In this document: positions 1 to 6,260 of the stretch, one piece after another
Numbering within the stretch: the first letter of the stretch is position 1
How the letters are laid out: each line of letters starts with the position of its first letter
Assembly (NCBI GenBank): GCA_028710385.1
Contig: JAQTUC010000025.1
Coordinates: 1-14,447 of the forward strand
DNA from: Candidatus Omnitrophota bacterium
GTDB lineage: Bacteria; Omnitrophota; Gorgyraeia; Duberdicusellales; 4484-171
DNA: 14,447 nt
Direction: 5' to 3'
Notes under the pieces: generated by a model
Told to the model about the DNA's origin: nothing
Databases searched by the model: none
Seen by the model: the letters and a program-made list of their open reading frames with translations, nothing else
Translations under genes and position numbers: made by a program

Positions 1-1
1 G

Positions 2-769
2 GACCTGCACGGCCCTGAGATATGTAAAATTTTAAGAAAGGACCCTTTGCTTGTTCATTTACCGTTGATTATGCTTACCGGGAAAGGCGAAATTGAAGAT
101 AAAGTAAAAGGACTTGAGTCCGGCGCTGATGATTATATGGTTAAGCCTTTCTCTCCGCAGGAACTTAGCGCCCGCGTACGCATGCTTATCCGGCGCTCAA
201 ATATAAATCTTGATGCCAATCCTCTCACGCGCCTTCCCGGAAACGTTTCAATAAGCCGGGAGCTTGATGAGAAAATAAAGAGCAAGGAAAAATTTGCGGC
301 GCTTTATATAGACCTGGATAACTTTAAAGCGGTAAATGACTATTACGGGTTTGAAAGGGGCGATGAAGTTATAAAAGAAACTGCCAGAATAATCATAAAC
401 GCCATACAGGGGAAAGGCACAACCAAGGATTTTATAGGACACATCGGCGGCGACGATTTTTTTATCATAACCTCTCCGGAAAAAGGCGAAGAAATCGCCA
501 AACAAATAATAAGCGACTTTGATAAAATTTCGCCCAAGTTTTTTGATGAAAAAGACAGGATAAAAGGCTTCATTGAAACGAAAGGCAGAGACAACGAAAT
601 ACATAAATTCGGATTTATAACCATATCCATAGGCATAATAACCAATTTATACCGGGAATTTACGCATACTGCGCAGATAAGCTCTCTTGGCGCAGAAGTT
701 AAGGGTTTTGCCAAAAAATTCGCCCAGAGTAAATATATTTTTGATAAGAGAACCGAGCAGAAGTATTGA
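2..769 (+). CDS. Response regulator receiver-GGDEF protein, 3' part
   Basis: The frame is open from base 2, so the true start and the phospho-acceptor aspartate lie upstream of the window. The first residues (DLHGPEICK) match the segment just after the acceptor site. LPLIMLTGKG and the conserved lysine in MVKPFSPQEL complete the receiver fold. A GGDEF-type domain follows after about 20 residues: YIDLDNFKAVNDYYGF fits the nucleotide/metal-binding start, and HIGGDDFF sits at the signature loop. The signature reads GGDDF rather than GGDEF or GGEEF, and the allosteric RxxD site is absent (TTKD). About 30 extra, charged residues lie between the signature and the FGFITISIGI strand. Known family members make cyclic di-GMP after phosphorylation of the receiver. 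With this altered signature the protein may be a weak cyclase or a non-catalytic sensor. It is the only plus-strand protein gene and is followed by a terminator. Confidence 0.88.
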   Translation, partial: DLHGPEICKILRKDPLLVHLPLIMLTGKGEIEDKVKGLESGADDYMVKPFSPQELSARVRMLIRRSNINLDANPLTRLPGNVSISRELDEKIKSKEKFAALYIDLDNFKAVNDYYGFERGDEVIKETARIIINAIQGKGTTKDFIGHIGGDDFFIITSPEKGEEIAKQIISDFDKISPKFFDEKDRIKGFIETKGRDNEIHKFGFITISIGIITNLYREFTHTAQISSLGAEVKGFAKKFAQSKYIFDKRTEQKY

Positions 770-830
770 GCTCTTTTGGAAAGCATAAATCTAGTTGTCA
801 GATAAATAGTTGTATGGTATATATATTGGG

Positions 831-866
831 CTGACAGCTTAAGTCTTTAACTGTCAGTTTTTTATT
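831..866 (+). terminator. Intrinsic terminator of the GGDEF gene
   Basis: Perfect 7-bp stem CTGACAG (831-837) with CTGTCAG (851-857), a 13-nt loop that can pair further through TTAA/TTAA, then a T-rich run TTTTTTATT (858-866). It lies 60 bp after the stop codon and in the right orientation. Confidence 0.75.
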
Positions 867-900
867 TCTCAGCTTCTCTTTGAAAAATACAGTGGTTAAA

Positions 901-958
901 ACGCTAATGGTGCAGCAAGTCTTTGCCGCAGGCGAAGTTTCCTCACGCTTGTTCCACC
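901..958 (+). repeat. tRNA-linked hairpin module 0 (divergent)
   Basis: First and most divergent unit of the array. ACGCTAATGGTG (901-912) matches 9 of 12 bases of the tRNA-Leu 5' end. GGTG (909-912) pairs with CACC (955-958); a C-C mismatch (913/954) follows; AGCAAG (914-919) pairs with CTTGTT (948-953) with one G-U. Nested inside is CTTTGCC-GCA-GGCGAAG (921-937), a 7-bp stem with a 3-nt loop. The sequence differs from modules 1 and 2 but the fold is the same. Confidence 0.65.
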
Positions 959-974
959 TAAGCTATCAACATTT

Positions 975-1072
975 TAGAAGCTAAAAGTTTTTGACCAACC
1001 AAAAAAATTACTAGCGCGAGTGGTGTCAACAACCTTTGCCGAAGGCAAAGTGTCTTAACCGTTGTTGCCACC
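975..1072 (+). repeat. tRNA-linked hairpin module 1
   Basis: It starts with a 24-base leader (975-998) identical to the leader before the tRNA (1228-1251). After 15 bases comes GCGCGAGTGGTG (1014-1025), identical to tRNA-Leu bases 1-12. GGTG (1022-1025) pairs with CACC (1069-1072), then a T-C mismatch (1026/1068), then CAACAAC (1027-1033) with GTTGTTG (1061-1067). Nested inside is CTTTGCC-GAA-GGCAAAG (1034-1050). No CTCGCGC partner exists locally, so this is not a complete tRNA. Confidence 0.75.
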
Positions 1073-1099
1073 TAAGTTACAAACAGAATAAAGCTCTTT

Positions 1100-1199
1100 T
1101 AGAAGCAACTAGCTCTTGAACAATATGAAAAGTATGTAGCGCGAGTGGTGTCAATAACGTTTCGCCGCAGGTGAAACTTTCTCCAATGTTATTGCCACC
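1100..1199 (+). repeat. tRNA-linked hairpin module 2
   Basis: The leader at 1100-1123 matches the other leaders at about 18 of 24 positions, followed by the same 15-base spacing and GCGCGAGTGGTG (1139-1150). GGTG (1147-1150) pairs with CACC (1196-1199), the T-C mismatch is conserved (1151/1195), and CAATAAC (1152-1158) pairs with GTTATTG (1188-1194). Nested inside is GTTTCGCC-GCA-GGTGAAAC (1159-1177). Relative to module 1, the pair C1030-G1064 has become T1155-A1191, and the inner closing pair C1034-G1050 has become G1159-C1177. Both are compensatory changes. Confidence 0.75.
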
Positions 1200-1227
1200 A
1201 TAAGTTACCAAACTAAATAAAATCTCG

Positions 1228-1266
1228 TAGAAGCTAAAAGTTTTTGACCAATCTGAAAACTCTGTA
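1228..1266 (+). repeat. Leader preceding tRNA-Leu, shared with the modules
   Basis: Bases 1228-1251 are identical over 24 positions to 975-998. As in modules 1 and 2, exactly 39 bases separate the start of this leader from the GCGCGAG that opens the tRNA. The leader includes TTGACC, but that hexamer is only 23 bases from the mature 5' end, so it is not a standard -35 box for the tRNA. The fixed spacing suggests a shared transcription or processing signal, which is inference. Confidence 0.6.
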
Positions 1267-1350
1267 GCGCGAGTGGTGAAATGGCAGACACTTACGTTTG
1301 AGGGGCGTATGGCGAAAGCCGTGTGGGTTCAAGTCCCACCTCGCGCACCA
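1267..1350 (+). tRNA. tRNA-Leu (anticodon GAG)
   Basis: Full cloverleaf with encoded CCA. The acceptor GCGCGAG (1267-1273) pairs with CTCGCGC, followed by discriminator A and CCA. The D stem is GTG/CAC. The anticodon stem TACGT (1293-1297) pairs with GCGTA (1305-1309), and the loop TTGAGGG puts GAG at 1300-1302. The variable arm is long (GGC-GAAA-GCC), as expected for class II leucine tRNAs. The T arm is GTGGG-TTCAAGT-CCCAC. It reads Leu codons CUC and CUU. The length of 84 nt is normal for tRNA-Leu. Confidence 0.97.
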
Positions 1351-1357
1351 TTTATTT
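1339..1357 (+). repeat. Direct repeat, copy 1 (tRNA 3' end)
   Basis: CCTCGCGCACCATTTATTT, the last acceptor bases of tRNA-Leu, its CCA and seven downstream bases, is repeated exactly at 1499-1517, 160 bp away. Sequence flanking both copies differs. A repeat of a tRNA 3' end is the usual mark left by site-specific integration or by partial tandem duplication. Confidence 0.8.
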
Positions 1358-1431
1358 GAGTTCAAAAAATTACAGCTCTTTAGGTTGCCTTACTTGGACA
1401 ATAAAAACACTTGGATGTATGTTGGAGAAAA

Positions 1432-1492
1432 CTTCGCCTTTGGCGAAGCACACAGACAAGTCCTCCTCCTTCGCCCTTCGGGCTTCGGAGGA
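1432..1492 (+). repeat. Two hairpins between the tRNA 3'-end repeats
   Basis: CTTCGCC-TTT-GGCGAAG (1432-1448) is a perfect 7-bp stem with a 3-nt loop. It has the same GCC-N3-GGC core as the inner hairpins of modules 0-2. A second hairpin pairs TCCTCC (1464-1469) with GGAGGA (1487-1492), with a 3x3 internal loop and GCCC/GGGC closing a TTC loop. The preceding stretch (about 1368-1421) resembles the module leaders (AGCTCTTT, CTTGGACAATA, GTATG), so this looks like a decayed further module. Confidence 0.6.
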
Positions 1493-1498
1493 CAGGCG

Positions 1499-1517
1499 CC
1501 TCGCGCACCATTTATTT
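1499..1517 (+). repeat. Direct repeat, copy 2 (orphan tRNA 3' end)
   Basis: Exact 19-base copy of 1339-1357 with no tRNA body in front of it. It is preceded by a hairpin (1464-1492) rather than a T arm, so it cannot form a functional tRNA. Confidence 0.8.
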
Positions 1518-1524
1518 AACGTAG

Positions 1525-1554
1525 AGCGTATAGCATTTAGAAAAACTATACGCT
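1525..1554. terminator. Hairpin beyond rex, possible terminator
   Basis: Perfect 9-bp inverted repeat AGCGTATAG (1525-1533) and CTATACGCT (1546-1554) with a 12-nt loop. It lies 14 bp past the rex stop codon and just beyond the tRNA region. No clear U tract follows on either strand, so termination is only inferred from position. Confidence 0.4.
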
Positions 1555-1567
1555 GATAAAAGTCTTC

Positions 1568-2248
1568 CTAAAAATTCTTCTTTTCTGAAAGTTTCAATCT
1601 GTAGGTAAGATAAGTAAGCTGGCAGGAAAAATCAACGTCCTTTAGAATTACTTCTTGCGGCAGGCTAAGCTTTACCGGAGCAAAATTTAAAATCGCGCGT
1701 ATCCCTGTTTTATACAGCTGGTTTGAAATTTCTTTAGCATTTTCTTTAGGCACAGTTATTATCGCTATTCGTATATTTTCTTTTTTTATTACATTCTGGA
1801 TTTTATCAAGCCCGTAAACCTTTATCCCGTTATAATTTTTATTTTGTTTGTTTTTATCAACGTCAAAGGCAGCTTTTATGCACAGGCCCTGATCGCGGAA
1901 TCCTTTGTAAGATGAAAGCGCCCTGCCTAAATTTCCAAACCCAACAACGCAAACATTCCATTGCTGGTTTAAACCAAGTATTTCTTTTATCCTGTCAATT
2001 AACTCATACGATGAATAGCCTACGCCCTTCTTTCCGAAATGCCCGAAATACGAAAGGTCCTTTCTTAACTGATGGTGGCTTATTTTAAGAAATTCGGCAA
2101 GCTGGCGGCTTGATACCACTTTTTTATTTTCCTCAAGAAAATAAATCAACGCGCGCAAATAATATGAAAGCCTTATGATTGTATCTTCCGGTATCTTTTT
2201 CTCTTGGTAAACTTTTTCTTCATTCATAGCCGGACTGCGGTTTAACAT
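1568..2248 (-). CDS. rex: Redox-sensing transcriptional repressor Rex
   Basis: Rex represses fermentation and respiration genes and leaves DNA when NADH/NAD+ rises. The N-terminal winged helix is typical: IPEDTIIRLSYYLRAL, VSSRQLAEFLKISHHQLRKDL, then FGKKGVGYSS (about residues 19-80). A Rossmann domain follows with GFGNLGRAL at about 103-111, AAFDVD at the end of the second strand, and the family motif TGIRAILNFAPVKLSLP near the C-terminus. At 226 aa it is close to the usual 205-225. The upstream start overlaps hypE by 7 bp; a second ATG seven codons in (2227) would remove the overlap, and neither has a convincing ribosome-binding site. It is the last gene of the PAC2-nnrE-hypE-rex set, so redox sensing is transcribed with hydrogenase maturation. 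Confidence 0.95.
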   Translation of the reverse strand: MLNRSPAMNEEKVYQEKKIPEDTIIRLSYYLRALIYFLEENKKVVSSRQLAEFLKISHHQLRKDLSYFGHFGKKGVGYSSYELIDRIKEILGLNQQWNVCVVGFGNLGRALSSYKGFRDQGLCIKAAFDVDKNKQNKNYNGIKVYGLDKIQNVIKKENIRIAIITVPKENAKEISNQLYKTGIRAILNFAPVKLSLPQEVILKDVDFSCQLTYLTYRLKLSEKKNF

Positions 2249-3225
2249 ATTCTTGGAAGATTAAAGGAGTGCGAAAAATCAAGAATCCTTTCTCCGCCTG
2301 AAACAGTATTAAGCACAACCCCTTTTGCTCCTTTATCTATCTCTCCTATAATTGATGCTGATTTTGATGTTTTCTTCAAAAATTTTAAAACCTCTTCTGA
2401 AATTTTATCCGGCACAACCAAAATAGCCCTTCCTTCGCAGGCAAGATAATACGGGTCAATACCTAATATTTCGCATGCGGCACGGACATCGCGCCTGACA
2501 GGAATATTTTCCTCAGAAATTCTTATACCTTTTTTGCTTCCTAAATGTATTTCATTTAAAACGCTTGCAATACCTCCACGGGTAGGGTCTCTCATAAAAT
2601 TAATTTGCGGAAACTTCATCCATAGCGAAGTAACAAGCGAATTCAAACTCTGGCAGTCGCTTTTTATGTTAAATTCAAAAATTTTTTTCCGCGCAAGCAT
2701 AACGCTTATGCCGTGCTCTCCGACCGAACCGGTTACAATTATTTTATCTTTGTTTTTTATGCTTTTAAAAGACGGGTTTGCTTTTTTAATTTTCTCCCCT
2801 ATCCCTGATGTGCTTATAAAAATTTTATCCGCTTTGCCCCGCTCAACCACCTTAAAATCTCCGCTTACTATATCAACTTTTGCCGCGCGAATGGCTGCCT
2901 TTATTGAAGCTACTATTTTTATGAGGTCTGATTTTAAAAATCCTTCTTCAACTATTACAGCAAGGCTCAAATATTTAGGAATTCCTCCGGAAACCGAGAT
3001 ATCATTAACCGTGCCGAATACTGAAAGCTTTCCTATATCTGAGCCGGGGAAAAATATGGGGTCTACCGTAAAAGAATCGCAGCTATAAACCAGGTTGCCT
3101 ATTGTTGCCGCGTCAGTTAATTTTTTAAGGGCTGGGCTTGAAAGCTTCTTAAGGAAAACTTCCTTAACCAGATTGTAGCTTGCTTTGGCGCCTTCGCCGT
3201 GTTTTAAAGTTATTATTTCCTGCAT
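2242..3225 (-). CDS. hypE: Hydrogenase maturation protein HypE
   Basis: HypE receives a carbamoyl group from HypF on its C-terminal cysteine and dehydrates it to a thiocyanate, the source of the CN ligands of the [NiFe] site. The protein ends in PRIC, the diagnostic C-terminus with the acceptor cysteine at residue 327. It has the PurM/AIR-synthase fold: SCDSFTVDPIFFPGSDIGKLSVFGTVNDISVSG near the N-terminus, IVSGDFKVVERGKADKIFISTSGIG in the middle, and MRDPTRGGIASVLNEI. Its length of 327 aa is normal. It overlaps nnrE by 13 bp and rex by up to 7 bp. No other hyp gene and no hydrogenase structural gene is in the window, so hypE is separated from the usual hypABCDF cluster here. Confidence 0.97.
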   Translation of the reverse strand: MQEIITLKHGEGAKASYNLVKEVFLKKLSSPALKKLTDAATIGNLVYSCDSFTVDPIFFPGSDIGKLSVFGTVNDISVSGGIPKYLSLAVIVEEGFLKSDLIKIVASIKAAIRAAKVDIVSGDFKVVERGKADKIFISTSGIGEKIKKANPSFKSIKNKDKIIVTGSVGEHGISVMLARKKIFEFNIKSDCQSLNSLVTSLWMKFPQINFMRDPTRGGIASVLNEIHLGSKKGIRISEENIPVRRDVRAACEILGIDPYYLACEGRAILVVPDKISEEVLKFLKKTSKSASIIGEIDKGAKGVVLNTVSGGERILDFSHSFNLPRIC

Positions 3226-3878
3226 AAATCCTTAAGCATTTTTCCGGATATCCCTATATCGGTTACAAATATTTTTCCGCAGAATTTTTTTCCGGTTTTT
3301 GAGAAAAATCCTTTTTTGGGGGCGATAAATGTAATTGTGTAATCTGCTTTTACAGCTTCTCCCAAAACGCACCCGGTATCCGGCGATAATCCGGAAGGGA
3401 TATCGCAGGAAACTATTTTTTTGCCGATTTTATTTATGCAATTGATTGTTTCCTTAAGAAATCCGGAAACTTCCCCTCTTACGCCTATTCCCAATATGCC
3501 ATCCAGAATAAAATCTGACACGCTGATAATTCTTTTAAATTTTTTTATATCGCCCGGTTCTATAATTGCCGGCTGTAAATTTATGCTTTCAAGAATTTCT
3601 TTCTGGAATTTTACTTCGGGGTTAAAATCTTTTTCTTTCAAAATTACAGCTGATACTTCATAGTTCCTGGCAGCGAGTTTCCTCGCGCAGGCAAGCGCAT
3701 CAGCTCCGTTGTTGCCTCGCCCGGAAACCACGCAAACCTTTTTACCCAGATTTAAACTATCAATTGCAAAAGCGAGGTTGCTTGAAGCATTTTCAATAAG
3801 CGTTCTTTCAGAAAGCCCTATTTTTCCGGCTGACTCCTCCAAATGCCTTATCTCTTCTACAGAAATACCTTTAATCAT
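3213..3878 (-). CDS. nnrE: NAD(P)H-hydrate epimerase (YjeF N-domain)
   Basis: Epimerizes the R form of hydrated NADH and NADPH (NADHX, NADPHX) so that the partner dehydratase can repair them. Features seen are the nucleotide-binding loop SGRGNNGADALACARKL (family usually GNNGGDG), the DGILGIGVRG segment carrying the catalytic aspartate region, and VSCDIPSGLSPDTG. Only the N-terminal YjeF domain is present (221 aa). The C-terminal ADP-dependent dehydratase domain, often fused in bacteria, is absent and must be encoded elsewhere if present. The gene is 33 bp downstream of the PAC2 gene and overlaps hypE by 13 bp. Co-occurrence with rex is a suggestive nicotinamide-cofactor theme, which is inference. 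Confidence 0.9.
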   Translation of the reverse strand: MIKGISVEEIRHLEESAGKIGLSERTLIENASSNLAFAIDSLNLGKKVCVVSGRGNNGADALACARKLAARNYEVSAVILKEKDFNPEVKFQKEILESINLQPAIIEPGDIKKFKRIISVSDFILDGILGIGVRGEVSGFLKETINCINKIGKKIVSCDIPSGLSPDTGCVLGEAVKADYTITFIAPKKGFFSKTGKKFCGKIFVTDIGISGKMLKDLCRK

Positions 3879-3911
3879 TTTTGGGAAGCGGACGGAGTGT
3901 AATAGAAATTT

Positions 3912-4883
3912 TTAATGCGACTCGTCTTTTTTATCTTTCTTTTTGAAGAGGTCAAGAAATTTATCTTCGTATTCCTTATAAACATTCCAATGATCAAGCT
4001 CTTCTTTGAGTTTTGCGGCTTTAGCGATATCTTTCTGCGCGTCCTTAAAAAGCGTTTCAATTCTTTCCCTGGCGGACTGCGGAAGCTTGCTGTAGGCAGC
4101 GAGGTCTTTTTTAAGTTTTTCTATGTCGTCTTCGCTTAAAGGTGTTGTGGTTGGCTCAGGAACTTCGCCCTTAAGATAACTTATCAGTTTATCTATCTCT
4201 GTTTCTATAAATTTTGACCTGTCGGTTAAGGGCGTAAGGTTAAGGCTTAAACCAAAGTAGTCATTTACAATTTTAAGTATACCGGCACTTGCCTTGGGAT
4301 TTTCTATCTGCACTGTATAAAAGGGGATTTCTCCAAGAAGGCAGGCGCCGCGAAGGCCGCGGTTTTTCGCAATACCAAGGATTAGCCCGTTAAGGCCGCT
4401 GATTTGCCCTTCCTTAAGAGGCTTAACGCTTAATTTTTCGAAATCTTTTAATATCTCTTCTTCTGTCGCGACAATCCTTACTGTTGACTCTGCCTTATGG
4501 TCAATGGCTTCTGGCTTTGCGGCGAAAGTAAGCATGAATTTTGTTTTATATTTTTTAACAAAATCAATTATTGCGTTGGATAATTCCTCCGCGTGTTCAA
4601 GCGGCGGCTGGACCTCGCCCATAAAAAGAATTATGTCCGGGAATTTTTTTCCTTTCACATAATAAAAAAACCCTGCCGGCATTGAGGGCAAATCAAGGAC
4701 ACCCTTATCAACAACCACTGCCGCCGGCTTAAAAAATTCTCCGGCTTCAAGTTTTGCAAACATTTTAAAACCCATTACTTCGCGAAGAAACAATACGCTC
4801 CTGTAGGCGACCTCCCCCATTCCGGGCCAGGCAGCGATAAAAATCGGGCTCTTTAATTTTGGAGTTGCTACTTCTTTAATCAT
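3912..4883 (-). CDS. PAC2 family protein
   Basis: The first ~230 residues match the PAC2 (proteasome assembly chaperone 2-like) fold: IAAWPGMGEVAYRSV, the KLEAGEFF segment, DIILFMGEVQPPLEHAEEL, then GLNGLILGIAKNRGLRGACLLGEIPFYTVQIENPKAS. Archaeal and eukaryotic relatives help assemble proteasomes; the bacterial members have no settled function, so I assign none. After about residue 230 there is a proline/threonine linker (EVPEPTTTPLSED) and a highly charged helical tail (IEKLKKDLAAYSKL...AAKLKEELDHWN...KKKDKKDESH), probably a coiled coil. No ribosome-binding site is evident at the chosen start, but the homology begins right after it. It is the first gene of the nnrE-hypE-rex set. Confidence 0.85.
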   Translation of the reverse strand: MIKEVATPKLKSPIFIAAWPGMGEVAYRSVLFLREVMGFKMFAKLEAGEFFKPAAVVVDKGVLDLPSMPAGFFYYVKGKKFPDIILFMGEVQPPLEHAEELSNAIIDFVKKYKTKFMLTFAAKPEAIDHKAESTVRIVATEEEILKDFEKLSVKPLKEGQISGLNGLILGIAKNRGLRGACLLGEIPFYTVQIENPKASAGILKIVNDYFGLSLNLTPLTDRSKFIETEIDKLISYLKGEVPEPTTTPLSEDDIEKLKKDLAAYSKLPQSARERIETLFKDAQKDIAKAAKLKEELDHWNVYKEYEDKFLDLFKKKDKKDESH

Positions 4884-4900
4884 TTTTGAAAAGCTTTCTG

Positions 4901-5008
4901 CTTTCAGGCGTCAGCCTTCAGCTTGGAATCATAACTTTATCATAACTCTTTTTAAAAAACAAGGGATTTGATTTTTGAAGCTGAGAACTGAAATCTGAAA
5001 CCTGAAGG
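4901..5008. repeat. Inward-facing CTGA heptad repeats
   Basis: The left arm has three 7-bp units ending in TCAG: CTTTCAG, GCGTCAG, CCTTCAG (4901-4921), preceded by a near match CTTTCTG. The right arm has four units starting CTGA: CTGAGAA, CTGAAAT, CTGAAAC, CTGAAGG (4981-5008). AGCCTTCAG (4913-4921) and CTGAAGGCT (5002-5010) are perfect inverse complements. The arms are separated by a 59-bp AT-rich stretch (4922-4980). The element fills the whole gap between the rarA stop and the PAC2 start. Confidence 0.75.
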
Positions 5009-6253
5009 CTATTTATTTTTATTCAAATTATCAAGAAAATCTTTAAGCTTTTTTTCTTCGCCGATATCCTTGGGGAAATAGTATTTATTCCTTGCTCCGT
5101 AATCCTGCTCAACAAAACCTCCGAATGAATGAGGGTATTTGTAATCTTTGGAATGTGTTTTTATATGCTTGGGGACTTCTTTGGTTTCTTCCTGCTCTAT
5201 ATCTTTTTTGGCTTTATCTATGGCAAGATAGGCTGAATTTGATTTAGGGGAAGCCGCAAGATAAATTGTTGCCTGCGCCAGAATTAAATCCGACTCCGGT
5301 TTTCCGATAAACTCAACAGCCTTAAACGCGCTTGTCGTAAGGACTAATCCGAATGGATTCGCGTTACCTATATCTTCGCTTGCTAAAATAACCAGCCTGC
5401 GCGCTATAAAACGCGGGTCCTCTCCTGATTTAATCATTTTTGCAAGCCAGTAGAGCGCGCTGTCAACATCGCTTCCTCTTACTGATTTTATAAATGCCGA
5501 TATGGTATCGTAGTGATAAGAATCTTTTTTGTCGTAAAATATATTTTTCTGGATGCTTTCTTTGGCGCCGTTTAAATCAAAGTTGATTTTACCATCTATA
5601 TCTTCTTTTGTGCTGAGTATGCCGATTTCCAAAGAGCCAAGGGCTTTGCGCGCATCTCCAGCGGATAATACCGCTATGTAATCCAAAGCCTCCTCGCTGC
5701 AGGTAATATTCATATCCCCGAGCCCTTTTTCTTTATTCGTAAGCGCGCGCTTTAGAATTGCAATAATATCGTCTTTGCTAAGGGGCTTAAATTCAGCAAT
5801 GATAGCCCGCGAAATAAGCGATGGTATCATGTAATATGCCGGATTATATATGGTTGCGCCTATAAGGTTAATGTTTGCGCTTTCGGTATCCGGAACAAGA
5901 GACTCCTGCTGCAGTTTATTAAAACGGTGTATTTCATCAATAAAAAGAATGGTTTTCCTGGCTTCTTTTTCCAGTTTCTTCTTCGCTTCCTGGATGATTT
6001 TCCTCACTTCAACAGAAGAGGTAAAAGAAGCGTTAAGGTATATGAAATCTGCTTCAATACTTTTGGCGACAATAAGGCCAAGGGTTGTTTTTCCGCAGCC
6101 GGCAGGCCCATAGAAAATAAGCGAAGGAAGCCTTCTGGCGATAATAGCCCTTTTTAAAAGTTTTCCTTCTCCTAAAATATGTTTTTGCCCGATAAATTCG
6201 TCAAGCGTTTCAGGCCGCAGGCGAAGCGCAAGCGGAGTGTCTTTGTTCTGCAT
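5009..6253 (-). CDS. rarA: Replication-associated recombination protein RarA (MgsA)
   Basis: AAA+ ATPase that acts at stalled replication forks, related to clamp-loader subunits. Order of motifs: PLALRLRPETLDEFIGQKHI at the start, Walker A GPAGCGKTT, Walker B TILFIDEIHRFN, sensor segment LIGATIYNPAYYMIPSLISRA, lid segment SAGDARKALGSLE, then the C-terminal tetramerization region with KSVRGSDVDSALYWLAKMIKSGEDPRFIARRL and HSFGGFVEQDY. I chose the ATG at 6253 (414 aa) because homology begins just after it. An in-frame GTG at 6280 would add nine residues encoded by a repeat element, which is less likely. Neither start has a clear ribosome-binding site. It follows the candidate 6S RNA by ~90 bp and may be read from the same promoter. 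Confidence 0.96.
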   Translation of the reverse strand: MQNKDTPLALRLRPETLDEFIGQKHILGEGKLLKRAIIARRLPSLIFYGPAGCGKTTLGLIVAKSIEADFIYLNASFTSSVEVRKIIQEAKKKLEKEARKTILFIDEIHRFNKLQQESLVPDTESANINLIGATIYNPAYYMIPSLISRAIIAEFKPLSKDDIIAILKRALTNKEKGLGDMNITCSEEALDYIAVLSAGDARKALGSLEIGILSTKEDIDGKINFDLNGAKESIQKNIFYDKKDSYHYDTISAFIKSVRGSDVDSALYWLAKMIKSGEDPRFIARRLVILASEDIGNANPFGLVLTTSAFKAVEFIGKPESDLILAQATIYLAASPKSNSAYLAIDKAKKDIEQEETKEVPKHIKTHSKDYKYPHSFGGFVEQDYGARNKYYFPKDIGEEKKLKDFLDNLNKNK

Positions 6254-6260
6254 ATATTTG

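Noticed and set aside
901..1199. Integron attC sites or a CRISPR array
   Set aside because: Paired arms and regular spacing suggested both, but RYYYAAC/GTTRRRY core sites are absent, no cassette ORFs lie between units, and CRISPR repeats are much shorter and identical with unique spacers.
1014..1199. Additional complete tRNA genes upstream of tRNA-Leu
   Set aside because: The acceptor 5' strand GCGCGAG is present, but no CTCGCGC partner, anticodon arm or T arm follows.
1244..1249. TTGACC as -35 box of the tRNA promoter
   Set aside because: A 17-bp spacer would place the -10 box inside the mature tRNA.
1298..1556. Two small plus-strand open frames across the tRNA region
   Set aside because: They read through the tRNA and the hairpins, and their peptides resemble no protein; they are accidental.
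2534..3088. Long plus-strand frame opposite hypE
   Set aside because: It is the shadow of a well-conserved hypE gene and has no recognizable features.
4922..4980. Promoter for the PAC2 gene set (TATGAT boxes)
   Set aside because: TATGAT occurs twice on the minus strand, but no -35 hexamer sits at a workable distance.
6210..6230. A 13-base match (GCCGCAGGCGAAG) between rarA and hairpin module 0
   Set aside because: The bases encode conserved RarA residues, and a shared 13-mer somewhere in a 14-kb window is expected about once by chance.
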